Below are positions 32,888-43,139 of a stretch of 64,000 nucleotides of DNA, piece by piece. Where the stretch lies: assembly GCA_963585895.1 (NCBI GenBank), contig OY757916.1:26230124-26294123 (forward strand), given 5' to 3'. Numbering within the stretch: the stretch's first letter is position 1; every line of letters starts with the position of its first letter. The notes below the pieces were generated by a model that did no database searches, was not told where the DNA came from, and saw only the letters and a program-made list of their open reading frames with translations. Made by a program: the position numbers and the translations under genes. Source of the stretch: Sepioteuthis lessoniana. Its lineage: Eukaryota > Mollusca > Cephalopoda > Myopsida > Loliginidae.

Positions 32888-33123
32888 GGTGTCATCGTGG
32901 TGTGATGGTTAAAGCGATGGACTGCAGAATTGTAGTACGCGAGTTCGTACTCCAGTCACGCTATTACATTCACTTTCGGACAAATACCCTTGGGAAAGGT
33001 ATGAAGCCCTTTATCCTCCCAGCTATGGGTTAAATAGTACCTCTACCATTCTTCTAGGAGAATGGCTTTGGCATTAAATAACCTAAAAAGAGTTGATATG
33101 CCATTAAACAAAGAAACCAACCA
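32888..33123 (+). mobile_element. SINE-B, full length
   Basis: Best copy of the family. A-box-like TGGTGTGATGGTTAAAGCG, B-box-like GAGTTCGTACTCC, then TACATTCACTTTCGGACAAA, GGGAAAGGTATGAAG, CCCAGCTATGGGTTAAATAG, GGCTTTGGCATTAAATAACC and the module M end TTGATATGCCATTAAACAAA. Length about 235 bp. Confidence 0.85.
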
Positions 33124-33546
33124 AACTAAATCATTAAAAATATACAATAATGTTTTTTCCAAGGAACATTTTAAAGATATTTTCTTTTATATACGTTAGC
33201 ATTTATTTATACATCAATTTTATTTTTGTTTCCTCTTTTGTGGTGAAATGTTCTGGTTTCAACTGAAATCTACGAAAGAAATTGGCATAATTTTTACTGT
33301 CGTAAGTGAAACCTAATCCAATTTAATCCTTTTAAATCAATAATCCATTATTTATCACTATTTATTCATCTCCCCAAAAAGAAGATTAATTTCTACATCC
33401 CTTGAGAGACCTTTTGTAACACATCAAGTAAATGAGTAAATGTTTAAATTTTATCTTGGTACCGATATCTCACAAATTAACAGATTTTTCTTTATTATTT
33501 TGATTGTTTGATATTAAGGTAATTATTATAGCTTATATATCCATAG

Positions 33547-33740
33547 AGGAGTTCACGTAGTGTAATCACTAAGGTGCTGGACTATCAGTGAGTTAAACAA
33601 CAGTTTCACTATTAGATTTACATTTGGTCTAATACCCTTGGGAAAATTGAGAACCTCCTCATCTGCCCACCTACTGCTTGTTACAAGGATGGCTTTGGTA
33701 TTAAATAACCCACAAATGTCCACATGCCATTGTTGCGGAG
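33547..33740 (+). mobile_element. SINE-B, diverged
   Basis: TTCACGTAGTGTAATCACTA head, ATTTACATTTGGTCTAATAC, GGATGGCTTTGGTATTAAAT and TCCACATGCCATT. Confidence 0.65.
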
Positions 33741-33884
33741 GAGAGGTAAATATACTGGTCCCTGCAAACTTTTGAAATATAAGTGATTGACAACGAACTA
33801 AGCAAGAATGACAAAATGAGGGTGTTGCTTTGAAAGGCCAAACTTTATCATAGCGAATCGGAAATCAGAAAAGTTACCACGGCT

Positions 33885-34335
33885 GGATGGGGATCACTGG
33901 AGCAGGATCTAGTCGCTGGTGCAGGTCTGGATTGCTGGTACAAGACTGGTAGTTGTTGAATTGGGCGTCACTGGTTCAGGACTGGTATCTGCTAGTGCAG
34001 GAAGGTGGTTGCTGGTTCAGGACTGGTATCTGCTGGTGCAGGAAGGTAGTCGTTGGTTCAGGACTGGTAGCTGTTGGTAGTTGCTGGTGCAGGAAAGTGG
34101 TTGCTGGTGCAGGACTGATAGTTGCTGGTGCAGGAAGGTGGATGCTGAAGCAGGGCTGGTAGCTGCTGGTGCATAACTGGTAGCTGCTGATGCAGGAAGG
34201 TAGTCGCTGCTGCAGGAAGGTGGTCACCAGTGCAGGACTGGTAGCTGCTTCTGCAGGGAAGTGGTTGCCTGTGCAGGAGTGATTGTTGCTGCTGCAAGGA
34301 AGTAGTCACTGGTGCAAGAAGGTAACTGCTGGTGC
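33885..34335. repeat. GC-richer CTGGTGCAGGA minisatellite
   Basis: Degenerate array of GCTGGTGCAGGA, AGGTGGTTGCTG and ACTGGTAGCTGC words, unit about 30 bp. Base composition differs sharply from the surroundings. Confidence 0.85.
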
Positions 34336-34364
34336 CATCTCAAAGGGCATTAGGTTAGACCTTC

Positions 34365-34692
34365 TCAATTAGTCCTGAAAGGGGCTGTTAGATTGAGAGA
34401 CTGGTAGTTGTGTCTGCTGCATTGTGCCATCTCAGGAAGTGGTTGGATAGACTTTCTGAGTAGCCCTGAAAAGGGCTTTTTAAACTGAGAGGCTGGCAAT
34501 GTTCCTGTGTCATCTGCAGCTGGAATATGGACGTCGACTTTAGGGGAAGCCTCGAGAGTCCTCGTGGGCAGCTGCTGCTGATTAGGCTTCGGTAGTAGAA
34601 TAACCAGGGGAGAATCTGATTTCTCCTGCACCCTTGGCTGACATCCTGCTCAAACTGATTTGACCTGGTTGGATACTTCTGCTTTTATACCT
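34365..34692 (-). other. Short open frame behind a TATA box
   Basis: On the minus strand a GTATAAAAGCAGAAG box (34683-34690) is followed 50-60 bp later by ATG codons. One gives an 88-residue frame (34365-34631) with a Pro/Gln-rich start. It resembles no family I know. Its position upstream of the CTGGTGCAGGA array (downstream on this strand) suggests a transposon or array promoter rather than a host gene. Confidence 0.25.
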
Positions 34693-34699
34693 ACTGTGC

Positions 34700-35710
34700 A
34701 CTACTACGCTATGTGGTCTAAGTAGAATGACCTTGCTTATTATTACTATATAATAGTGAGAAACTTCATTCTACTTCGACCATGTGTTTTTAAATACTAC
34801 CTATTTTGTCCATTAGTTGAATGACTGTCCTTAGAAAGACAGGCTGAATTTAATATTTAAAAAAAAGACGTCCTGTGCAGAAGGATTTGGTTCCTTACAA
34901 CTCATTCCTAAATACTATTGGCTGACGACATCAGTGACTCATCACTTCTTTGAAAGGGGTTTGTTTGTTTGGTTTATGTGTAATCGGTTCACTATGATAC
35001 CATTAAGCAAAGAAACCAGTTATTATCATCATTATTATTAAGAGATCAAATTTTTATTTTTCCTTACACTTATTCTTTTCCGTTTTACTTTCATATTATT
35101 GAATGTTTTTTGTTTGGCTTTTCAATATTTACAATGATGTTTGGTTACTTGATAATTAATTATCGAACAGATTTACTTTAAAAAGATCAAAATGTCTCAT
35201 ACTTAATCTTGTTTAATCATTATAAGATAAATCATTAGATTATTAAATTAAAACTCTGCATTAATTACAATTACAGCAAACTAATTAGTTATATTTGATC
35301 GCAAAATTAATTTTGAAAATGAAGGAACTCACCTCTGAAATGGTCTGGGATTAATAATTCCTTTGGTGTTTCTGTAGCATAATAAGTTTTGTAAATATTT
35401 TTCAAATATTAGGATTAACTGATTTCTTTGTTTGATGGCATATAAACTTTTATGGCTATTTAATTCAAATATTAGGGTCTGTGAGCTTGTTAATAAAGAA
35501 ATTAATGAAAACATTGATGAAATTACTGTAGAACAAGGTTTTAGTTGATTATTTGAAAACAAAGTTGTTATTGTATTCAGAGAACTTTGGTATGGAAGAC
35601 TTTAAGTTTAGTCTTCGTATATTTGTTGTATCTGAGTACCACAACTCATTGCTACAATTATTTTGAATGTGAGGAACTCAATTCAAACAATTGTCGAATA
35701 GGAAGTGTAT
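34700..35710. other. AT-rich spacer, no gene seen
   Basis: A module M or SINE-B scrap is at 34965-35028 (ATACCATTAAGCAAAGAAAC) and a shorter one near 35430-35465. Otherwise no supported feature. Confidence 0.4.
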
Positions 35711-35714
35711 TAAA

Positions 35715-35788
35715 GTGATGTACTCCTATGGACCCCCACATATGACCGGGCAAAAGCAGGACGACCAGCTCGAACACACACACACACA
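35715..35788 (+). pseudogene. LINE 3' fragment
   Basis: GTGATGTACTCCTATGGACC and GCAAAAGCAGGACGACCAGC match the 22.6-kb LINE (SDVLLWTP...AGRPAR) and run into (CA)n. Confidence 0.7.
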
Positions 35789-36179
35789 CAACAGCCCAGG
35801 ATAAAACAACAAAAACATAACAAATATCAAAGACCAATTAGGGTTAAAACAGAATTTGGTAGACATACTCAGAGAAAAGAAAAGAGAAATGTGACCTCTA
35901 TATAAACCTAGAAAAATCTGAAATCCATTTAAACAAAAGTGAGTTCAAGTCTCACATGATCTTGTGCCACATATGTTCTCTGATGAAAGCAACAAGCAGA
36001 AACATACACGTATGTAAGAACAAAATAAGCAACTAAATCTTTAAAAAATACAAATCTCTTCGTAGACCTATTCATTCTATTATATATATATATATATATA
36101 ATTTCTAAACATTTTATCGATAACATTTTAAAAGAGCATTAGTTCATTTTTTTGCTCAAAGTCAAATAGTTTCTCTAAT

Positions 36180-36603
36180 TTTTATCACAAACAAACAATT
36201 CTATTTACAATTAATCATTTGTTTGCACACAGTTAAATGTCTTCAAGTATTGCTATTTAACACTAACAATGTAATTACTCATCTGTCATTTGTTTACACC
36301 CTGTTAAATGATGAAACAGTTCTATTTCAAATAAGTCCATTTAACACTTGTCATTTGTTTGTACACAGTTTAAATGTCAAACAGTTCTATTTGACTCATT
36401 AATAGGACCCTATCAGGTGCTTCCACTCCAGGCCAGAGTGGACCAGGGAGCAATAGTAATGAAGGGGTATTCTACTTTCCTCAAAAGTACCACATTGCTG
36501 GAACCTTACTATCAGATTGCTTAGTGTCATATCAAGGGAGGTCTTACCCCTCTGCAGAGATGAAGGCAGTGTGTTTTATAACCCCAGCCCAATTGGCTGG
36601 GGT
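36180..36603 (-). mobile_element. L-element, long-type body and head
   Basis: Body with ATTTGTTTGCACACAGTTAA units, conserved block from CCCTATCAGGTGCTTCCACT and head near CCAGCCCAATTGGC. The tail is absent. Confidence 0.75.
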
Positions 36604-36710
36604 ATCCTGATGGCGTGGCTCCAGTTCTTGAGATCTGATGAGTGTGAAGTACCTTTTCATTGCTATTACCTTCAGGTTCCCTCATACCCAGTGAGGTATT
36701 ACCTGTTAGA

Positions 36711-36990
36711 TGCCCGTGGTGTAATGGTTATCGTCATAGGAAATGGACATGATGACACGTGTTCAAATCCTGAACGAGACTGATTGCATTTCACATGGGA
36801 AAGGTATGAATCCAATTATTCTCCCTCCAGCTATAGGTAAATAGTTGGGCAGACTAGGTTCTTCAGCCTTGTTGAGGCAACTAGTCTAGGAGAAGGAAAA
36901 ACTCTGAAATCAAACCTGTTAAACTCTGCTTAAAAATTGACCTTGTTTCATATCCTGCTCGAGTGGAGGGGTTGGTAAATATATATTACC
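36711..36990 (+). mobile_element. SINE-C, full length
   Basis: Reference copy here. A-box-like CGTGGTGTAATGGTTATCG, B-box-like GTGTTCAAATCCTG, GCATTTCACATGGGAAAGGT, CCAATTATTCTCCCTCCAGC, GGCAACTAGTCTAGGAGAAG, AACCTGTTAAACTCTGCTTA and GAGTGGAGGGGTTGGTAAAT. Confidence 0.85.
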
Positions 36991-37620
36991 TGTTATGTGC
37001 AGATTCAACAGATCTGATTAAAAACTATTAGTAATTGATTGGATAGTGTGAAAAACGACCCTTTTAAGAATCAACAATACTAAAAAATGATAATATAGAT
37101 AAACAATGAATGTGATTCTTAAACCATTGAACATGGATTAACCTTAGACAAGTTAATATGCTACTAAAATCAGTCTGACATTTTATTAAATTCACTTAAC
37201 TCAAGTCGAGAGGCTAATCATGGATAATGATATTTGAGTCATTATTGAATTTTGACAAATTTTCTTTCAAAAAATGTAAAAACCATCCATGATAAAAAAG
37301 AACACAACAAAAATAAGCAAGGTTTATTATAATGACTTTAATTCATCTAAGAAATTCAGACAATCCAAATTCATGGAGACTTACTCTCTCTCGGAGAGCA
37401 GATGAAGAGACAAGCTGTAAGAGTCCAAAAGGCTCAGATAGAATGGGAAAAAAGATATCATGTTTGAAGAATGACTTGGGAGGAAGAAAAGAATCTTGTG
37501 TGTTACAAAATGATGCAAAATTTGTCTCTATCATTCATGACTTCTGTCATATCTTTGAGACTTCATATTGTCTCCATACAAAGCTGTTGTTGGTAAGTTC
37601 TTCTAGGTCAGCTAACACGT
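36991..37620. other. Spacer, no gene seen
   Basis: 37332-37634 contains a 100-residue open frame with mixed composition (MTLIHLRNSDNPNSWRLTLS start) and no recognisable domain. It ends at the edge of a LINE fragment. I do not support it as a gene. Confidence 0.35.
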
Positions 37621-37624
37621 GTAT

Positions 37625-37788
37625 GTCCATGTGAAGGGTTCCATCAGAGAATGTCACTTATGAGTGTGTCCTTACTTCTCCTGCAGTGTCCTGCACGTCT
37701 TATTCATCTTATTTTGATGGTTTTAGAGATGGGAAGTAAACGGCTGTACAGCTGCTGTTTTGTGGGATGTTGCTTCCAGGATTAATTC
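37625..37788 (-). pseudogene. LINE 3' fragment
   Basis: TCACTTATGAGTGTGTCCTT, CTCCTGCAGTGTCCTGCACG, GGCTGTACAGCTGCTGTTTT and GTGGGATGTTGCTTCCAGGA are reverse complements of the LINE 3' region. Confidence 0.75.
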
Positions 37789-37837
37789 AATAAATATATA
37801 TATATATTTCTTTAAGAAAAACAAAAATCGGTCAAAT

Positions 37838-37920
37838 TAGGATTATAAATTTATTTCCATCTTGTTATGATATTGATAAATATCAATAACACCAAAGAAA
37901 ACAGGACTTCTTCAGATCCG
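37838..37920 (-). ncRNA. Hammerhead-like motif with swapped stem I
   Basis: Minus strand: GGAT then CTGAAGA, a long irregular stem II region, then GAAA-TAAATTTATA and ATCC. The GAAA-to-cleavage segment is identical to the 4125-4168 motif, while stem I is GGAT/ATCC instead of CCAT/ATGG. The long stem II insert includes a further near-palindrome (TTGATATTTATCAATATCA). Activity is doubtful. The 3' half recurs at 62640-62665 on the plus strand. Confidence 0.45.
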
Positions 37921-38339
37921 ACGGATAAATTAAATGACATACAGAATAGACACAGGAGGGAAGGGTGGAAGGTGGTAGACAAGGGCTGAAGAGTTACCTC
38001 CCCATTTACCCACCACCGGTTTTTTTATTTTTTATTTTATTTTTTTATTACTGGTCGGAATCACAGTAAATCAAATTTTAATTTTTTATTCTAATCATAT
38101 TTCAACGTAAAATTCCAGATTTGATAATAATTTAGGGAAGTACGACATTCCTTAATAACCTTACGTAAGTATCCAGTATTACTTATCTTCAATTAATTTT
38201 AAAATTTAAATATATATTCAAAATTTATATTCGAGCCTATTAATTCAGTTACCTTTCCATTGAAAAGTATATGCACATTACATGGTACCGACTCATCTCT
38301 TTATTTTATTGAAGAAATTATTGCACTGTGATGTTAGTT

Positions 38340-38440
38340 ACATTGAGCTCTCTACCAGGAAGATTTTAAATATTCTAGTGGAATGAATTTGTCCTGACGG
38401 AATTATTCCCGAATCTGGTTTATCTGGACTGAATAATACA
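38340..38440 (-). repeat. Interspersed repeat, also at 62535-62640
   Basis: Reverse complement shares GGTCCAG-TAAACTGGA-type and AATTCCCTCAGGACAAA blocks with 62540-62600, followed by TTCCTGGTA. Confidence 0.6.
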
Positions 38441-38673
38441 AATATATATATATATATATATATATGGAAAGATATACATTCTTTCCCCTTATATGTATGT
38501 TGACATACACACGTACATATGTATATGTACACACAAAAATGTGTTTGTGTATGAGCACTCATAAACATGCGTAGCATCATATGCTGACATACATGTAATC
38601 ATATTCACACAAACATATATATATGTATACATACATAGATACATATACACTTGCACCTACATACAAACATATA

Positions 38674-38807
38674 GCTCCTCATGGCTGAAGGGTTAGAAGC
38701 TTGGATCAGCGTTTGAGTCAACCGGGTTTCAATCCCAGCTACGGGAAGCTAATATGTCGAGCCACACTGATGAGTTCTGATAGAACGAAACAGATCTGTC
38801 TGTGGAT

Positions 38808-38810
<3 letters not shown>
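38674..38810 (+). mobile_element. SINE-H: tRNA-like SINE carrying a hammerhead ribozyme
   Basis: A-box-like CATGGCTGAAGGGTTAGAAG and a strong B-box-like GGGTTTCAATCCC show a tRNA-like head, which in such elements drives Pol III transcription. About 40 bp later comes a complete hammerhead (38762-38805), then ATGAC and a (TA)n tail. Short Pol III elements with hammerheads are known in schistosomes (Sm-alpha) and related retrozymes in other animals. Whether this family has been described in cephalopods I cannot tell from sequence. Confidence 0.75.
38762..38805 (+). ncRNA. Type I hammerhead ribozyme, all core positions intact
   Basis: Stem I CCACA (38762-38766) pairs with TGTGG (38801-38805). 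CTGATGA core is at 38767-38773. Stem II is GTTC/GAAC with loop TGATA (38774-38786). GAAA is at 38787-38790. Stem III pairs A38790-T38799, C-G and A-U with a four-base or shorter loop. GTC triplet is at 38798-38800, with cleavage predicted after C38800. Every nucleotide required by the hammerhead consensus is present. The tiny stem III predicts weak monomer but possible dimer activity. Confidence 0.85.
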
Positions 38811-38838
<28 letters not shown>

Positions 38839-38846
38839 CTCTCATT

Positions 38847-38888
<42 letters not shown>

Positions 38889-38909
38889 TGTGTGTGTATA
38901 TATATATAA

Positions 38910-38940
<31 letters not shown>

Positions 38941-38945
38941 TATAC
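38811..38945. repeat. Interrupted (TA)n microsatellite
   Basis: Four TA blocks broken by CTCTCATT, TATGTATA and TGTGTG; tail of the hammerhead SINE. Confidence 0.95.
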
Positions 38946-38949
38946 TCTC

Positions 38950-39740
38950 AATTATATGCATGCACATTCAGAGTTTTTTTAATATCTATTATAATTTAAT
39001 TTCTTTTATTTGCTTCCTTTTTATTCTAATTAAATGTTTTCAAAGAAAGCCACTTTTTTTGGTTTTCAAGGCTTAAAAAGAAAATTATGAACTTTTTCTG
39101 AGTCCAAAGAATTATTTTTTCTTTTTATGTATTGAATTTGTTTTGATTTTTAAACAACTTGAGGCTTTTATTTATTTTCACACATTACATATCCATTTAT
39201 TCATTTATTCATTTGTTTTTATTTTTTTAATTACTGGAGGTGATAGAAACATATTTATTTTGTTCTCTCCCAATTTTATCCTGGATAAGGTATTTAAAAA
39301 AAAATTTCAAAAATTTTCAAAGGGCTGAGGAAATTTTTTTTTTCTTTCATAATCTGTCCAAAACAGGAAAGGTGATTTGGATTTATGTTCAGAGCAATTT
39401 TATCAAAAGTAAAACTTGTTAAGAAAGACTTGCCCAAGGTCTTTACTCAGTTAGTATAAATTGTACAAAAAGCATCTAATCTGCATAATTAGATTAATTA
39501 AAAAATTTCTTAAAAATCACCTAAACATTCAAAATAATAATTAATCTTTAATGGAAACAAAAAAAATTATTTAGTGCTTATTAAACAATGGATTTTTAAA
39601 AAAGCAAACCTTGCATTTTAAAGTTAAACCCTTAAAGATATAAGAAAAACAAAAAAAAAATTGGCAGCTGGCTTTTTTCATTTTTCTTGCAATCAACCTT
39701 TTCACTTTTTGTCTTACCTACAGAGCACTTTCTATCTATC
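38950..39740. other. AT-rich spacer, no gene seen
   Basis: Very T-rich sequence with homopolymer runs and no supported frame. Confidence 0.4.
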
Positions 39741-39746
39741 TCTCTT

Positions 39747-39894
<148 letters not shown>

Positions 39895-40152
39895 GGTAGA
39901 TCAATGAGTCTGTACACTGGTTTGAATTCAGAGTTTCCTTCTTTAAGAGGGTTGCCATAGTTGCCATACCAAGGTTAAAGAGCCTTGTCTATCCTACTAT
40001 TTAGCCATGACTGAAGGAAGAAAAATTAGATTCATGCTTTTCTAAAAGGTATTTGCATTATATTATATGCAAATAGCATCCCCCAGGATTTGAACTCAGA
40101 TTGCCATTTCCATTTCCTACATCAATAACCATTACACTGTAGGGGGGCATAT
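39895..40152 (-). mobile_element. SINE-C, full length
   Basis: GGTTTGAATTCAGAGTTTCC, CTTGTCTATCCTACTATTTA and the reversed head GGATTTGAACTCAGATTGCC, CATCAATAACCATTACACTG. Confidence 0.8.
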
Positions 40153-40779
40153 ATTTATGGTAGATATGTTTAGTACCCCCAAATTTAATGTTGAAGTTTC
40201 GTATAGTGTTTATGTTTTGAAAAAGGTAGAATAGGCACATGGAAACAAGTGAAGGGAGATATGAAACAAATGAGTAAAGGATACGAAACGGCACAGACGA
40301 AAGGAACATTCGAAACAAGGCGACAAACAAAACAAATTTATATCTATAAAAAAACTTACATTGATACATTAAAAATATTGCTATGGTTCTATTAATAAAA
40401 TAGTCATGTGTGTACATGTGCGCGTGCGTGTGTGTGTGTATAATTAACATAACTACAATTACTGAAAAGTTAAATGTAAAAAGTGTACTATTCATGCTGA
40501 AGTCATATTTTAAAATGTTCATTTCTTCCTAAGATTCGAAACAGTCAGTGTTTCCGAGGCAGATTTAGTTCAAGTATTTTGAAGGAATAAATGCTTGCGA
40601 GGCCCATCCATGTTGTTGCTTTTAGACGTCTGTTGGTGAAATAGAGTTACACTGGAGGGAGTGTGTTGCCGCTGCAATGGAAAATGGGTAAAAGAGAAAG
40701 AGTACTTGAAGACGATGTATTTATAGAAAATATGTCTTGGAATCGGCTCCAAAAAACGCCTGACAAAATTTATGCGGAC

Positions 40780-40870
40780 GTAGTTTTACGCAGGTCACGT
40801 GGTTCTCCTGGCCAATGGTTTCCCGCGATTGATTATTTGTGTGTATCCGCCATCTTTGTTGTGGGAACAA
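40780..40870. promoter_or_regulatory. Promoter-like cluster of transcription factor motifs
   Basis: Within 60 bp: E-box CACGTG (40796-40801), CCAAT (40812-40816), E2F-type TTTCCCGCG (40819-40827) and YY1-type CCGCCATCTT (40847-40856; AAGATGGCGG on the minus strand). The stretch is GC- and CpG-richer than its surroundings. The combination is typical of housekeeping promoters. No convincing exon lies on either side. Frames of about 100 residues overlap it on both strands but show no domain. Confidence 0.35.
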
Positions 40871-41019
40871 GTGGCATACTGCCCAACTTGAATTATAGGA
40901 GTATAAAGTCCTATAATACCATGTACTTCTTCTGGTTATTACAGTGTAGGCCTGAACAAATTCATTAAACCTTAAGAACTTTCCCAATGCCAGATACTGA
41001 TCCTGCTCCATATATCATA

Positions 41020-41140
41020 GATAGACAAAGGTCTGGGCAAATTTGTAAGGATGATCCGCAATTCTCCATGCAAGGCAGAGGTGTTGTCCAAGAGAAGAGC
41101 AAAATGCTATACAACTTGATATTAGTGTCACTGTACGAGT
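41020..41140 (+). repeat. Interspersed repeat shared with 48190-48290
   Basis: GGTCTGGGCAAATTTGTAAG, ATGCAAGGCAGAGGTGTTG and ATTAGTGTCA align with 48192-48285 at moderate similarity. Confidence 0.45.
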
Positions 41141-41359
41141 TAGCAGAAGAAGGTTGGACGAAAAGTTTCTAGCTCGTGTATAAAGGAGGCTTAACCTCGG
41201 TAGCTCTTTCATAGAATATATCCTTGTTCAAGTGTGGCAGAGAAAGGAAAAGGTGTTAATAAGAGTAAATTTTTACTTGATAACTATGAAACCCTATAAT
41301 ATACTGTGTATTTAGCTATCCAATCTCTCTGCTATGGACATGATATCATCTTTTAAGAG

Positions 41360-41592
41360 GAAGCTGGTTTGAATTCAGAGTTTTACTTCCCCCAAGACTA
41401 GTTGCTCAACCAAGGCTAAAAATCCCAGTCTGCCTTACTATTTACTCATAGCTAGAGGGAGAATAACTAGATTCATACATTTTCCAAGGGCATTAACACA
41501 AATTTAACAAAAGCAGCTCCGTCCAGGATTTGATCTCAGATCGCCAATTCCAGTTCTCATGACAAAAGCCATTATGCCAAGTACACCAACAT
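41360..41592 (-). mobile_element. SINE-C
   Basis: GGTTTGAATTCAGAGTTTTA, CAGTCTGCCTTACTATTTAC and the reversed head GGATTTGATCTCAGATCGCC, ACAAAAGCCATTATGCC. Confidence 0.8.
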
Positions 41593-41756
41593 AGAATACT
41601 ATGTATCATATAAGTGAGTTAGTTTGATTCTCACTGAATACTTCATACTTCTGGCCTTGTGCCATTAAATACTATGTATTATATATGTTAAAAAACAGAA
41701 TGGTGTTAAAATAAATCAATTACATGCACACACACATACACACACATACATATCCT

Positions 41757-41787
<31 letters not shown>

Positions 41788-41789
41788 CC

Positions 41790-42052
41790 ATCACTTCCAC
41801 ACAAGCAGGATGCAACACAAACTCAATTTTTAAGCATTATTTAACAGATTCAAATTTACACTAGTTGTCATACCAAAGTTAAAGAGCTCACTCTCTCCCT
41901 ACTATTTATCCATTGCAGGAGAGATATAGTAGTATTCATATATTTTACAAGGATAATAGCCCTATGTGAAAATATAAAAAGGTTGGACCAGAATTTGAAA
42001 CAGGTCCCCATGTCCATTTCCTACAGTGATAATCATTATTCCACAAGTAACA
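41790..42052 (-). mobile_element. SINE-C
   Basis: CACAAGCAGGATGCAACACA, CTCAATTTTTAAGCA, CTCACTCTCTCCCTACTATT and the reversed head CCATTTCCTACAGTGATAAT. Confidence 0.75.
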
Positions 42053-42287
42053 TCTTGTATATATATAAATTGGATTACCACGACCAGAAAATCTGGCTAG
42101 CTCTTTGCGTGACATACAGAACCACTGGACAGCTGTTTCGACTTTATCAGGTCTCCTTTTATACTATGATCTCCCCCACTGGAGATCGAACCAGCAACCA
42201 CAGAATGCAGAGCCAAAACTCTACCACTGAGCCATTGATCTACATTGCACATAAGCAATGCCAAATTAACAAGTTGTGGTAGGTCAT

Positions 42288-42430
42288 CCACAGAGAGATC
42301 GTTTCATTGTATCACAACTCTTCAGTGTGGCTAGACATCATGAGGGATGCTTCAAGTTGTGATTGAAACCCGACTGGCGTAAAGTCTGACAGGTATCTTA
42401 GCCTAGAGCTATCATCATTCTCAGTGTAAG
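42288..42430 (-). mobile_element. SINE-H: tRNA-like head with diverged hammerhead
   Basis: Minus strand: A-box-like TAGGCTAAGATACCTG, B-box-like GGGTTTCAATC, then the hammerhead (42288-42330): CCACA, CTGAAGA, GTTG-TGATA-CAAT, GAAA, CGATCTCTC, TGTGG. Stem I and the core are intact, stem II has one G-U closing pair, and stem III has lost pairing. Conserved ATGAC follows, as at 38.8 kb. The 3' flank differs and is not (TA)n. Confidence 0.7.
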
Positions 42431-42564
42431 AGAAGGAATTTTTTATGTTTATATTTTTACATATACGCTATCAGCTACCAGAGTGCTCAATTCATGAGAA
42501 GGGTTTTGCTTTTACGCGTATGTAGCAGCTAGTATATTTATGCATGGGTGAATAAAAATTTCTT

Positions 42565-42615
42565 GTAGAGGAACACTGAGATAGGATTATTTAAGCATGG
42601 AATGGGCATGCATCA

Positions 42616-42651
<36 letters not shown>

Positions 42652-42759
42652 TCTATAAACATATTTATATACAGTTACATATAAATACATATGTATATAT
42701 ATACTCACATGCTCTTTATCTCTCTCTCTCTCTCACACACACACACATACATATACATG

Positions 42760-42842
<83 letters not shown>

Positions 42843-42960
42843 TCAAAAGGATTAAATGATGCTATCAAAGAAAAGAGGAAATAATCCTCCATCACATTTG
42901 TGGGATCAAATTGATGATCATGGAAGTATTGGACTTACAACAATAATAGAAATATAGGTA
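42565..42960 (+). repeat. Interspersed repeat with internal microsatellites, copy 1
   Basis: GGATTATTTAAGCATGGAAT and GGGCATG, then (TA)n at 42618-42648, (CA)n at 42765-42822 and (TA)n, then GGATTAAATGATGCTATCAA, AGAAAAGAGGAAATAATCC and GGGATCAAATTGATGATCAT. A second copy spans 62262-62992. Confidence 0.65.
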
Positions 42961-43139
42961 ATGAAGGTAATAAAAATTTAATAGGATCAATGATTGATTA
43001 TATTTTTATTTGCTGTGATAAAACTTTGAGTGAATCAGCATAGAAAAGATTCCTCAACCTTTTCTGGATATTCTTAGGAAGTGGGGCTTTCATTTTTACT
43101 GAGTAAAAATAAGGTTTAGTTGGCGGCAATAAAAATGTG

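Noticed and set aside
36711..36790. True tRNA genes at the A/B box motifs (also 20034, 32888, 38674, 54137)
   Set aside because: Acceptor and anticodon stems do not fold as a tRNA, and each continues into a dispersed repeat body, so they are SINE heads.
40663..40968. 101-residue frame next to the promoter-like cluster as a gene
   Set aside because: Opposing frames of equal length exist on the other strand, and neither shows a domain or plausible codon use. Kept only as a regulatory observation.
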